Assembly (NCBI GenBank): GCA_014904985.1
Contig: MU128938.1
Span: forward strand, 131,284-195,283
Reading direction: 5' to 3'
DNA: 64,000 bases
Origin: Hydnum rufescens UP504
Lineage: Eukaryota > Basidiomycota > Agaricomycetes > Cantharellales > Hydnaceae
Both the position numbers and the translations under genes were made by a program. The notes beneath the pieces are model-generated. The model was not told the DNA's origin. It made no database searches and saw only the letters and a list, made by a program, of their open reading frames with translations. The stretch's first letter is position 1. Each line of letters begins with the position of its first letter. Below, piece after piece: positions 10,734 to 23,890 of this stretch.

Positions 10734-13700
10734 TTAATCCCCATCAACCCTAAAGACCTTTATTGTGCCCGAACGATCCCCGCTGACCAGAGCCCCTCGA
10801 AAAGGCGAGTCTAGGCAAGCAAGAGCAGTTATACAGTCCTGATGTGCGCGAAGCAACTGATGCTGATGGCCCGAAATCAAACTAGTCCGTTGAGCGGGAC
10901 GAGGGCCAGAGCCACGCAAGCTGCTTTCCATGTGCAAGATGCCTGTATCGATTAAACCACGTTCGGTTCTGTGCGGCGGCGTAAGTGGAATATTTAACTA
11001 GGGTCAGAATATTCACTTGCCTGAAGACAGGTTGTTCAGTTCCAGGCTCCAAACCACTGAGAACAACCGATCGTTCGATTTTCCCCGACAAGTCCCAATA
11101 TGTAATCCTGCGATCGGCGGACCCAGTAATGATGTACCCTGTTTTCTCCTCTGTAGGCCTAGGGTCCACGTCTCCATATGCATCTCCGGTAAAAAGTCGG
11201 TTTATCCTGTTTCCAGGCGTCCCAAAGTTTACGCCACCTATCAACGCCCGAATATCTCGAGCTCGGCGGGCGGATGCCCTACTTTGAGACTCGCCATCAG
11301 GGTCATGCATAAACACACCATCAACATCCTCAATCGCTGTACCGCGCAGTGTCCGCGTCTCTGCGTCAGCCTCGGAATTATCTTGGGTATCCACCCGCGA
11401 GGACTCTGGAGGGGAGGGCGTTCTCCCCCCTCTTCCTGGCTTTCGGGCACGGACAAATGCCGCAATCGCATCAGCAGGAGTAGTCATTTCGGGCTGAACC
11501 GACGTCTCCAGCTCAGTCAAAGTAGGAGCTAAGCTCGGGAGACCGTGATGAGGATCAGAAACCTCTCGTGTGGCGAACGACTCTACCAGCACAGGCTTTG
11601 AAATATCCCAAACTTCGATCAGTGCTTTGGCGTTGTCGACCGATGAAGGTTGGGATGACAGGGATCGGGGGGATATTGCAACGACAACGAGAGTACGTTT
11701 CCCCGCTGTGGGATGTATGACACACTGATGGATAGACATGGGGGTCTGAGAACCTGATGATGTGCCAACTCTCCAACTTCTCAGTCGCAATCCAAAGCGA
11801 AGATCCCAAAGCGTGAGGATCCCCCCTTGGGTCCCAGTCACGAGCCAGGTTCGACCACTATCCACACATGTACAAGTGATTACGCCAAAGTGGACCGGAT
11901 TAGACATTTGTTGAAGGACCCGCATCGTCCGGAGATCCAAAATGACGACTGAAGAATGCGTAGTAGTGTAGAGAAGGTTTGAAGAAATCTCTATCACCTC
12001 TCATTAGTTAACGTTGGGGGAAGAACAAAACAAAGAAACACCCACCGGTATTATAGTGCTGCATGCTCGTAATAAACTCGCCAGGATGATCCAGACGATG
12101 TTCTCGTACAATTTGCAGCTTACCATACTTAGGGAGCGATCCAGACACTGATACATGCACTCGAACGACGTGTACACTCCCATCTTCTGCGGCACTCACG
12201 AAGCAGTGCGAAGCTTCTACCATACATATGCATGTGACTCGGGCGTGGTGCTGATTGTAGACATGGCGAGGCTTGCTCGTCACGTTCCGCTCCAGTCGTG
12301 CAGTGTCCCAAACTTTGGCCGACCGATCGTCAGAGCATGAAACGAAGAAAACTTGGTCCGGAGACACTGCGATGTCGTTGACGCAGCTGCCATGGGCGGT
12401 CAAGTTTGCTATTAAAGTCGCCTCCGACCGGCGCCCGATAGCGCTCACATCTCGAGGAGGCAAGCCTGCACGGATAGGTTGGCGCCTACGAATAGGTCCA
12501 TGTAATATTCTTGGGCCGAAGTCGTGGAACCCCTCCCGAAAGTTGTCATGATAAACATGTTCCAACACATTCGTGATTGCAGGCTCTTGCCCATCTTTGA
12601 ACTGTATATAAGCTCGGTATACCAAAACTGATACGTAGATCGTTACGCACCATAGGTTGTAGACGGCGGAGCTGGAAATGCCATCCGGAGCTTACTTTCT
12701 CTTCGGCCAGGACCCCCCATGTGCATTGGAGAAGAACGACCAGAGGCTTCATCATGTTCCAGGTCGGCACGTAGTTTAACTGCAGCCTCAAGAACTCCAG
12801 TCGCAGTAGCTGTAGTATTGACGGTACCCACAGCAGGTGCGGCTTTGCGACCATTACCAACATGAATGCCGCGCTTTGAAGTGTGGAGTGCAGAATGTAC
12901 GGCAGTGGTTTGATTTGATATCAAGGACTCGGCGGAAGGGCTTGAGGGTCTGTTTGTGATGCCAAGGAAGTCGCGAGAGACATCGGTCTCTGCAAGGGAT
13001 GAGGCAGGTCGAGGCGATAACGCCCCCTTGTCCGATTCTGGGATGCGAGGTGAATTCGAAGACGCTGGTGGGTTCAAGGACAGCACAGATCCATCCATCT
13101 GCGCCAACTTACGACGAAGATCTCCATAAGGCCCTGCATGATCGAAGCTTCCAGCACGAGAATTTCGATTACTGGATAAGTAAGAGAGGCGTTTGTCGCT
13201 GACGGTCCGTCTTGATGCATCAGATCGTCGGGACCCGTAGCAGAACTTGAATCCTGCCCATTAAGAAAGACAGTTTGTGGCACAATGCCGAGAGTCTGCA
13301 ACCCGACTGTAGTAATCTTTGCTAATTCAATTCCCAGTATTTCTACAGGGGATCGACTTGCAAAGCTGTGAGGCTAAACATTAGAAACAGCACGAGAGAG
13401 GGAGAAACTGAGCGAAACAAACCTGCGTGTGGTTTGGGCCAATTTGAGGATATAGTCACGCAAGAGAATGATCTTAGACTCGTCGCAGGAATCATGCCTA
13501 CCTGCTCCAATCGGTGCAGTTGTGTATTATCCCTGTGAAGGGAAGGCTATTCGTACCATAGAACATGGCATATAGGGGCGGACTCACTCGTCTGAACGAG
13601 GCGCACCCGATCTTGAAGATGTTTTGCCTTTGCGGGGTGTATTGGACGAGTCTTTCGCAACATCAAACTTCGAAATCTTGGTACGATACTGCTGAGGGTT

Positions 13701-16700
13701 CCAGAAAAGTGTGTTATCAGCTTTCATCGCCCATGCCACCGCAGCATCGAAGATTGCTCGGGGAAGCTGGATAAGATTCGTCAGAGACGTACAGGGAACG
13801 CTGTGGTCTACTTACATGTGGTTTCACGGTCATCAGGAGACTCTGCTCAGAAATTGCCCGGATATCGGATCGGAGTAAGGGTCGAAGTGACGGATAGAGG
13901 ATGCACCACACATCTGTTACAGGCAGGTGCTTTGCTGAAGACGAGATAAACGCGGCGGCACCTGGAAGTTGGTCCCGAATTCGTATCAAAAGAAATCTGC
14001 CTTTGTAAACGTCGTTCATTTACCTTCTCGGATCCAGATATTTGGGTGATACAGAAATCCTGTCGCTGCGCTCATGAGTTCCCAGATTCGAAGTTTCTCA
14101 AATAATCCGAGCTCAGCAAGGCTTGTAAGGGAGTTCAAAACCTTTGCGACCACTGTCTCTTCCATGTCTGAGACAAGCAAGATCAGGGCGAAAATTCTCC
14201 TCGATGTCAAACAACTAACCGGACAACGCTTGAATCATTAGAGGTAAGATGTATTCCTCCAGGCTTCGAGAGCCGACGCAAGCGGCAACGGCTACGATGC
14301 TATCAAAGAATGCGTATCGAAGGAGCCAATCCCGATCGTTCAAGTAGGTGATCATATGACTGAGCACTACGTCGTTCGTCTTCTGGCGGCCAAAGAACAC
14401 ACAGAGGGCAGGAGTATCGTGCAAAATCGCTCTCTTGACTACGCTTGAGGGGTCCACTAGAAGGCCGACAATCTGCTCCTCTATCTCCAGTTGAAGATCG
14501 CGGAGTCTAGTGTCGTATGAATCCTATTCATTCCGGTCAGCTCACGCCCCTCTACAGATAGAATGTAGTGCGACCTCCTCGAAAGTAGCATCGAAGTCGT
14601 GTGCCCCTCTTGACTTCACGGTACCATGAGCCTTGATGGCCTGGCTCATTTCAAGGAATCGAATGCCGGCCTCCCCCAGAGGAACAAGACATTGAGCGTA
14701 CATTGCCCGTACCATCACTTCAGAGTCACGTCCGATGTATCGTGCGTTCGGAAGAATATATTCGGGGAATAGGGATGCATTTGAAGCAGTAATAGCCGAC
14801 ACTAGCATCACCTATGGGACAGACCCCCTTAGACTGAGTTCTGGACAAAAAGACACCCAGAGAGGGATACAACATACGACTTGGGTCAACGTCCGGATCG
14901 CAGAAGCCCGAACGATAGCTACGTCATCTTTGAGCAAATCCACCACGTATGGCACGAGCCTGTCCAACTTGCTCTCATCGGTAAGAAACGGTGCCAAGGC
15001 TAATAGTAGATCGAGGGCCTTGACTTTCGAGCCAGGTGATGCGCAATTACGGACATTGGCGGAGACCAATGACAAAATGATGAGGGCGGGACCATCTAAG
15101 AGGATGCTCCGAGTAATGATACCAGAATTTCAAGATAGAGATACCCTACTTACCTTCCGTCGCGGCCTGCCGCCCTGAGCCGAGCATCTTCCTTAATTGT
15201 GAACTTCGATTTGGGATGTGGACTTCGACGGGAAAGATCTCCTGCTCCAATAAATCAATTGAGTGCTGTCTTGCCACAGGTGTAACTATGAATATACTGT
15301 ACCTGGAATGCACGGCTACTAAGCTGCGAGACAGGTGTTCGCGGAACGAGTTCCGTTACTGTTTCCTCCACTCGTTCATCGGCCAATAGGGGCTCTACAC
15401 TGTCGAAGTCAGCCCATATCCGCTCAATTCTGTGATCAGAGTCGGTTGGAATAGTATTCCAATGTTCGGTTGCGGTTCCGGGAAGGATCTCTACACCTGT
15501 CTTGAGGGGTACTGGTTTGGTGAATGGGGATGGAGAAGAAGTTTCATTAATGGCGATAACGTAATTATGGAGAAAAGAATAAAATGATTCAGGAAAGGCT
15601 ACATCGCGTGCGTGATCCAAGAGATCTTCGAACGAAGGGCGAGCTGCAGGGTCTAATGTAATCATTTGAGATATGAGGGACTACGGGATGTACAATCAGT
15701 AGAGGCAGTATATGTCGGTGGGAGAAACAAACCCGTATACTATCATCCTCAATTGCAGAGAGATGACTCTCCATGTTCAATTCTTTCGCACGATATTTAA
15801 ACAATTGCGACAGGGTAAACGTATCGCGGCCATCCAGAAATAGTTCGGCTAGCACGCAACCCAAGCTGAAAACATCCATTGCCTCTGTTACAGGACCTTC
15901 CCGGTCGGCAGACTTGTCGTCAGCGGCATAGAAACGTTCCGGAGCAATATAACACGTTCGACGGCCAGAAGCATCGAAATAGAATGAATAATCTGCTGGA
16001 TCGTCCTCTGGAAGATGGACGGGTTTGAAGGACGCAAAATCCGTGATATAGACCCAGTTCCATGAAGTGACTAGAATATTTTCCGACTTGATGTCCCCAT
16101 GAGCGACCTTAAATGTTGCTATGTGGATAAGGCAGCCATTGCAGAATCACACTACGAACCTTGCGAGCACGAACATCTTTCATCGCGTGCACCAGCTGAA
16201 AGGCGATCCACTTCTTCTCCACAAGACTCAGAAATGGTCGAGTACTACATTTGGAATATGGGGTTTTCTTCGTACAGGAACGAAGCGAGAAAAACAAATC
16301 CGCTGACCTGATGCGATCATACAAATTATTGGCAAGCCATTGCCGAATAATGTAACCGGCGCGTTCAGTTTCGAGGAAGGACTGATAATTGTATATGTTG
16401 GGTATATCCGTCAATGCTTCGCGTTCGGCTTTGAAAATGTCCAGCAACAGATTATAACACTGTAAATTTAAGACATACCCTTCAATCGCTTTTGATAGGT
16501 TCTCAGGCTCAGCATAGGATCATGTTTGATGAACATCTTCACAATCACTGGTCCATTTCTATGACGTCCCCTGACAGTCTTCAGGAATCGAGAAGAGCCC
16601 AAGCTGTAGGTGGCGAGTAAGTGTTTCATCAATGGAGAAGGCTGAAGCCTAGTATACCTCTTCTCGTAGATTATGTCGGCACCAAGCTCAGAGACATAGC

Positions 16701-16749
16701 TGTCAAGAGCCCCACCAGTTCGTGCTGTGGCACCAGAGGCAGTATTGCC
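10734..16749 (-). CDS. VPS15: VPS15, regulatory protein kinase of the Vps34 PI3-kinase complex
   Basis: Vps15 is the membrane-anchored pseudokinase/scaffold of Vps34 complexes in autophagy and endosomal sorting. The start at 16749 gives MGNTASG, a myristoylation signal. The kinase domain includes [26 protein letters not shown]-like [13 protein letters not shown], catalytic loop [13 protein letters not shown], and [20 protein letters not shown] (DFA instead of DFG, as usual in Vps15), then [12 protein letters not shown]-type helical repeats fill about 13.5-15.3 kb. The C-terminal WD40 propeller includes [47 protein letters not shown] and, at the end, [16 protein letters not shown]. Many short introns interrupt it. 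Near 10935 the reading frame shifts at a junction I could not resolve as a normal splice, so an indel or unusual intron is likely there. Confidence 0.92.
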
Positions 16750-17606
16750 CATAAAGAGTCTGACAGGAGTGTATAATGAAAGGTCACCCAAATATTCGGT
16801 GGGCGTTTGTAGGGGTGACGGAAGCTTTATTATCGGCAAAGTCCGAGAGCGCCTCGATCATATAGACTCGTGACCAGGACCCCGGTCTCGATGGGTGGTG
16901 GTGGTGGTGGTCTATTTTATATACCGCGTCGGGCTGCCTACTGGTAATGGTGAGGCGCCTAGGGTGGTCCTTTTACAGGGTTATAAGTTACGTGTGTCCG
17001 TTCCGTTCCCGACTCTAATTAATCTCCCTTCGACTCGTATTGTGTCCGTCGCCTCTGCCGATCGCATTCCCAACTTCACCTGCTGTCAGCCTCGATGTAT
17101 TGTTCGCACTACTGTACCGTGGACCGCTCTGCGTCTTCCGCACCGAGGCAGGACGTCAAGCATATCCTCTCTCTCAGCCCCACAGGAGGATTGGTCATAA
17201 CTCTAATATTGACGGGGGACCCACAAACACCAATGTACCACTGACTGGATCCTCTAGATATTATTTACATTGTTTCTCTGAGCTAATACTGCTTAACAGG
17301 GTACAGTTATCCGTGCAGATGCCATGGGAAAATGTGTCATTGAGATTGTAGCACTTTTGCGGATTTGCGCAAAAGAAGAATGAGACGTGCTGGAATCTAA
17401 ACTTACTTGGCAGGGGAGACATATTTTCGGCCCCCCGAAAATACTATCGTAGGTTCATCGATAAGGGAAATCCCTTTTTTAGAAACTCCCGATCTGAACC
17501 CCGATGAGGCTGGGAGCACGTTTTCGAGGAAAATAGTTGCTGCGACGCGTGACTGAAACCAAATGAGGTCTGTCATAATGTTCTGAGGCGGCCCCCGCTG
17601 CAGTTC
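16750..17606. other. Intergenic, VPS15 upstream; short repeat and hairpin
   Basis: The stretch holds a (GGT)n microsatellite at about 16894-16912. A small perfect hairpin at about 17431-17452 has TATTTTCGG on one arm and its complement on the other, with a C-rich loop. I recognise no coding region. Confidence 0.45.
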
Positions 17607-17696
17607 GATGGTGTAGCGAAGTGGTTAACGCGATAGTTTTGAATGCATCATAGCTATTCCTCTCCGAGGTCATGGGTTCAAATCCCATCATCATCG
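17607..17696 (+). tRNA. tRNA-Ser (anticodon UGA) with an ~8-nt intron
   Basis: The acceptor arms GATGGTG and CATCATC pair over seven bases with one G-T wobble, and the discriminator base is G. The D arm is GCG/CGC around AAGTGGTTAA. The anticodon stem is ATAGT/GCTAT. Its loop reads TTTGAA, then TGCATCAT, then A, which fits anticodon TGA with an eight-base intron at the canonical 37/38 position. A long variable arm (CCTC/GAGG) is typical of serine tRNA. The T arm is ATGGG TTCAAAT CCCAT. A T-run shortly after the 3' end could act as a Pol III terminator. A SINE with a tRNA-Ser head is the main alternative. Confidence 0.72.
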
Positions 17697-18535
17697 TGTT
17701 ATTTTGGAATCCTTGGGATTGGCCCTCATTCTTCCTTTCTAGTGTCATGGAGATCAGACAATGCAGAGGGATCAGGACAAAGTGGCTCTTGTGAGTGGGG
17801 AAGACAACCTGGAAGTGTCTTCCCATCTCCAATTCCATGTTCATACAAATGTGTTATGACCAAACCTAGGGACCTCACATAATGAGCTTCCAGCTCAGTT
17901 GGTGAAGCATGGAGAGGAATTCAGAGCCCCTTTGGTAATGTGAGAGATGTTTCTAAAAATGGTAAAAATTTCCCACTTGTTTCTGTTCCCAGCTTCCAAT
18001 CTTCACTTGTCGAGGGCCTGTTCCATGGATTGGCCCCAAAAATGGGCTCCTGAAGTATCATTGAAAAAAAATCTCAAAGTGCAAATTTTGAAGGTCTCGT
18101 TTGAACATTCGCTGGTGACTCATCGTGCTGGTAGCATGTTAAGAAATGGGAAGCAACGGATCCAAGCTGAGTGACGGAGAGAAGGGAATTGAGCTTGAAA
18201 ACCAGAAACTTCAAAAATGCGAAATTAGACATTCAGGAGACGGCACCACCCGTGGGAATACCTCACGAGCCCATATCCTGATCCGCGAGTGCTTACCCTC
18301 CCTCGTCATTGATAAAAATAGGTTGCAAGGTCGGACATTTTGCTAAGTTATCTCCAGGAAAAGATTACGCAATGCCGGATGTATTATCTCACCCAGCGAT
18401 GAAAACCAGTCGCTGCTGGTGTACCTTCCGCACGCACACCATCCAGAGCACTGGGACCGTTTCTCACAACCTGAAACAGACCCATCATTCTCAAAAGCTG
18501 TAGGCAACCAAGGAAAGAAATCAGGCATTTTCTCT
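17697..18535. other. Non-coding stretch with hairpin and a tRNA-like fragment
   Basis: A 9-bp stem (GGGAAGACA/TGTCTTCCC) lies at about 17796-17824. At about 17884-17925 the sequence resembles the 5' part of a tRNA (AGCTCAGTTGGTGAAGC, an A-box-like D arm) but has no T arm after it. Together with the tRNA-Ser upstream this could be decayed tRNA or SINE material. I see no protein gene here. Confidence 0.4.
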
Positions 18536-19984
18536 ATGCCAACAAGTGCAACGCGTGTGGGTGTACCAAGACTTAACTTCCAGCCTTAAATTCTTTCCAG
18601 GAGGAAGTCTGCCGACTTGTGCGCAACTCCTTTCTTTTCAATGGGCGATGGTTAACTTGGATTGTTGGTACGTTCGTTTGCATTAGGGAGGAAGTGAAAA
18701 AGGTCTGTGTACATGCTTCAAGTTGTATGATGTAACTAATCGTGTTCATGACAGGAACAATCTTCGCCGTCTGAGCGCGGACGCGGACGTGGGCGAGGTC
18801 GCGGTCGAGGCCGAGGCACGTCATTTGATCCGGTAGAGATGACAGCTACCGGCCCATTCGCACTTGGGCCCGGTGAAGGATCTGGACGCCGAGCGGAACT
18901 ATCGATGCGCATTGTATATGGCGCATCATGACTGGCGCTACCAGAACCGGTTCCCACACCGGACCCCTCGCTCTCTTCTCTGCGGGGCCAATAGGCTCAA
19001 AGCAGGGGGAGAGACCCCGAACAATATTCAGATCCAGATGAACCAAATATGGGAGTTGTGGGTCTGAGTTATGTGAAGGTCTTGAATTGGATGGCTCATG
19101 ATACTCTCCGACGCATCAAAGCTGCCGACAATTGCAAGAATGCGAGAGGCGGAAAGATGTTTGAAGAACCCATTAGCGACGTCTTTTTTTTATATCATTT
19201 TTAGTATGCTCGTCGCCGTTTTACTTATTAGGTATGGTAGTCAAAGGTGAACAGGATTACATCGATGCCGGGCTCGTGGATTCTGGTGACGTCGATGTCA
19301 AATCGGAAAAGGACTTTGCAAACGCGGTGGATCTGATCCCTTCTCTTTCGCTTCAATACAGCCATCACAAGACAATCGTTTATATTTCTTTCAATCCCGT
19401 CCCCCTTTCGCATATTTGGCTCCCTGCCTGCCTCCACTCCTTTCGAAAGGCGAGGCAGCTGCCTTTCTATCTCATGGGCCCCGAAATTACGAGCTCGCCA
19501 CTTCCTGCCACGAGAGACCGCGAACACCCCCGAAAACCTGCTTCTTTTGCCCATGAATGAAACCTTCTACTCCAGTTTCAAAAGTTTTGCCTGAGGATGG
19601 AGAACCACTCGAAGGGGTTATTAGAATCATTGGCGCTTGGATGTTTATAAAAGTAGGGCGGTGAAAATGAGGCTCGGAGCCGGGATCGTGCTGGACGTGA
19701 ACCTTCTCGACGCGTGCATATATTGTTAATCTGCTGATGTTGCGATGGTCTCGTTATAGGTGACAGCGACCACACAGCCCCAGCATATTGTGTATCTCGG
19801 AACAGAAACAGCGGAGGAAGGGAAGATGAAGAAAATCATGACGGTATTGGGAGAGGTGAAGCGTCGATTCATCATCTCGTCCAACGTCGATGTGCTACTG
19901 GAACAGGTGGAAGCTTCTGAAACTGCTGTTCTAGAGTCGGAGCTAGATGCTCACGATCTCATCCCTATGAATGTCGATGATTGA
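18536..19984 (+). pseudogene. RPC53: RNA polymerase III subunit RPC4 (RPC53), disrupted copy
   Basis: RPC4/Rpc53 forms a TFIIF-like dimer with RPC5 on Pol III. An N-terminus starting at 18536 (MPTSATRVGVPRLNFQP) is cut by TAA at 18587-18589, but the following bases still encode SRRKSAD as in the family. An RG-rich stretch and EMTATGPFALGP come next (about 18760-18870), then EQYSDPDEP and LNWMAHDTLRR (about 19020-19110). The conserved C-terminal block is AVKMRLGAGIVLD, a spliced intron, then VLGEVKRRFIISSNVDVLLEQ, ending at 19984. The frame has further breaks: in one frame TGA at 18929 and TAG at 18992, and a one-base loss near 19650. Several indels would repair most of it, so assembly error is possible, but this is the most heavily disrupted gene in the window. 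Confidence 0.7.
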
Positions 19985-20370
19985 ATACCTCCCAGGGTCC
20001 TGGATTTTGTTACGACTTGTTTCGCATAGTTGCGGTAGAACAGGCTGTTGGATTTTTTTACTAGATGCCGATACTAAATGTCTGTTTCGGTAACGCAAGA
20101 AATGCTTCTACTTGAAGTGATTTTTCAATATAAAATGTCTTCGAAAGAGGGGAGAAACAGATTGAGAATGTTAACCGGCAACACTTTTTAGAAATGTTTC
20201 TACTATTACTGAAGAGACCCCGATGATATGAAGTGAAGCATTACGTCTCATTGAGCCATTACCCTTGAATATCTTTTTCAAAATTGTACCTGGCAGCGGC
20301 ATCAAGCACGTGACACATTCTACACGACCTCGGCGATTACCGACGTTGAGTCAAATTCAACAGCTACACG
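19985..20370. other. Intergenic between RPC4 and SES1
   Basis: This AT-rich stretch has no supported gene. It contains AGAAATGTTTCT-like and AGAAATGCTTCT-like words that resemble the arms of the inverted-repeat element at 23.1 kb, but there is no clear element here. Confidence 0.35.
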
Positions 20371-22165
<1,795 letters not shown>

Positions 22166-23134
22166 AGATGTTGTGCATGTACCATAATTTCCAAGATACT
22201 ATTTCAAGAAACAGACCACGCGGGTTGTCGCACGATCGTTGTGGCTTATGAATGCCTTACCAATGGCAGAGGCAGAAGGGGCCAGAACGATTGAATTACC
22301 AGTTCTCGGGAGCAGGGCTGCCCTTTATCAAGTTCCTTTTACTAGAATAGCGGAGGCACCTCCGCAGCTTCACACGTTGACCGCTAACAACCATTCTAGG
22401 GGACCTACTGGATCCGATGGGATCATTCCTTCAAATTGAGCAACTGGCCGCAACCTGGTCAATCCGTGATTGATCTACTCCCTTCCTAGTGCTGTTACGC
22501 ACGTTGTAAAGTAAAGTCGGGTGTTGGAGATCCGGTAAACTCGTGTGACTTCAATTTATGTCATCATCGTGGGCCCTAGATTCATCCTTAATAAGTGGAC
22601 CACTTTTAATGTGCTCAACTGGAACGCGTGTAAATGTACCAAAAAATCTGTACTCACACAAGTGAGCCTGAGCAACCAACATAACCACCCAAAGATGGAT
22701 CGTGGAAAAAAAGTGCTTCAATTTGCTATAGGACTACTCATTCAATGCCTCGTGGGTGCCGCGTTGCCGGGGTCTGCTGTGATAGTATACAGTGTGCTAT
22801 GCAGCATAAACAGGAAGGAATGACTAGCGATCTTTCGGAGGCTTTGATCCGTTCACAGACGAGAGTCATTCCGAGATAGATTGCACCCATAATATTGTTC
22901 AGCATTCTTCCGCTTATAGAAACGGAACTCGGAGACTCGATCGGCAGGTGCAATGAAGTTCAACAATGTATTATTCCAGTTCGCGCTATCGAGAGAGTGG
23001 AAACATCGTGAAAAAGTTTGGGGATGCATGGACGCCTCGTTGGGTCCGGGCCGTAAGGTTAAACACAGATGGGAACAAAGCATTGGAAATTACTTTCGGA
23101 TATCTCCGAAGAACACCATGTTCTCCAACAGAGT
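22166..23134. other. Intergenic, no supported gene
   Basis: Short frames exist on both strands, but none forms a convincing exon chain. A weak similarity to the LCB1 N-terminus near 22745 was considered and rejected. Confidence 0.4.
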
Positions 23135-23259
23135 AAGGCCCAGAAACATTTCGAAGAAACGCGTTTCTTAATATAAAAAGTGGCAGAACAGCCTCAAACA
23201 TTTCACCATTGAGAAATGGATTCCTTTGAAATGTTTCTCGGGTGCCCGAACAGGCCCTA
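23135..23259. repeat. Imperfect terminal inverted repeat element (MITE-like)
   Basis: The left arm at 23135-23152 (AAGGCCCAGAAACATTTC) is complementary to the right arm at 23228-23259, which contains GAAATGTTTCT and ends in GGCCCT. The right arm has about 14 extra bases (CGGGTGCCCGAACA) that the left lacks. A perfect 16-base palindrome, AAGAAACGCGTTTCTT, sits just inside the left arm at 23154-23169. The spacer has no coding potential. Small size, paired arms and location in a gene-poor spacer suggest a non-autonomous DNA-transposon remnant, but I cannot identify a target-site duplication. Confidence 0.45.
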
Positions 23260-23890
23260 ATATTTGGTGAACTTCCCCAATTAACCTGAGATACAGAGAT
23301 CAGCGAACGTGAGTACCGCTATCATAACCACACATTGTCACGGAAATTTGGCTCCGAGAAGTGATCGTAAGATTGTTCGCAAGTTAGGGCAGCCACAGGC
23401 CACAGTTACGCGATCGGAGAAATCCGGTCGAAACCTTCTGGCTCCCTTCCGTTTGGCAACACAGAGGGATTTCTTCCGAATGGGTCCCTGTTGTCTGCCG
23501 TATGAACCTCATTATTTGTACAGGCAATTGGGACCCTCCAAATACCCAAATTGAGCCGAATGCCTCGTAAGAAGTGGAGGAACCCTTCGGTTCCCAGCCT
23601 GTCATAAAATGGGCTACTCTCTATGTGAAAAAAAAGGGGTACTTATTCGGGGCAGGATTCTACGGCTCCCTGCTTCATTATTGAATTGCTATGGATCATG
23701 GGATACTGCCTGCAGGTCGTTCCTGTTCGCATAATGTTTGAACGCATCTGGGGAGCTGTCAGGATCTCTACGCATAATCGGAGGGGCTTCTCCGCCCTCA
23801 CAATTATCTCTTCTGCCTCTTAGACAAGGGTATTAAAAGGGCACATTCATCAAGTTGACAGCCCGACACCCCCTCCCCCTCCTAATCACT
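23260..23890. other. Upstream region of the three-module gene
   Basis: I recognise no gene or RNA in this stretch. The last about 60 bases are C/T-rich, as in many fungal promoters just before a start codon. Confidence 0.35.

Noticed and set aside
17479..17844. 121-codon minus-strand frame
   Set aside because: It runs straight through the tRNA-Ser gene and has no protein family pattern.
19228..19560. Open frames of 108 codons on both strands
   Set aside because: They lie within the disrupted RPC4 region and reflect low stop density, not separate genes.
22740..22823. Similarity of ALPGSAVIV to the LCB1 N-terminus, suggesting a partial duplication
   Set aside because: Only about nine residues match and the flanking sequence is unrelated, so chance is likely.
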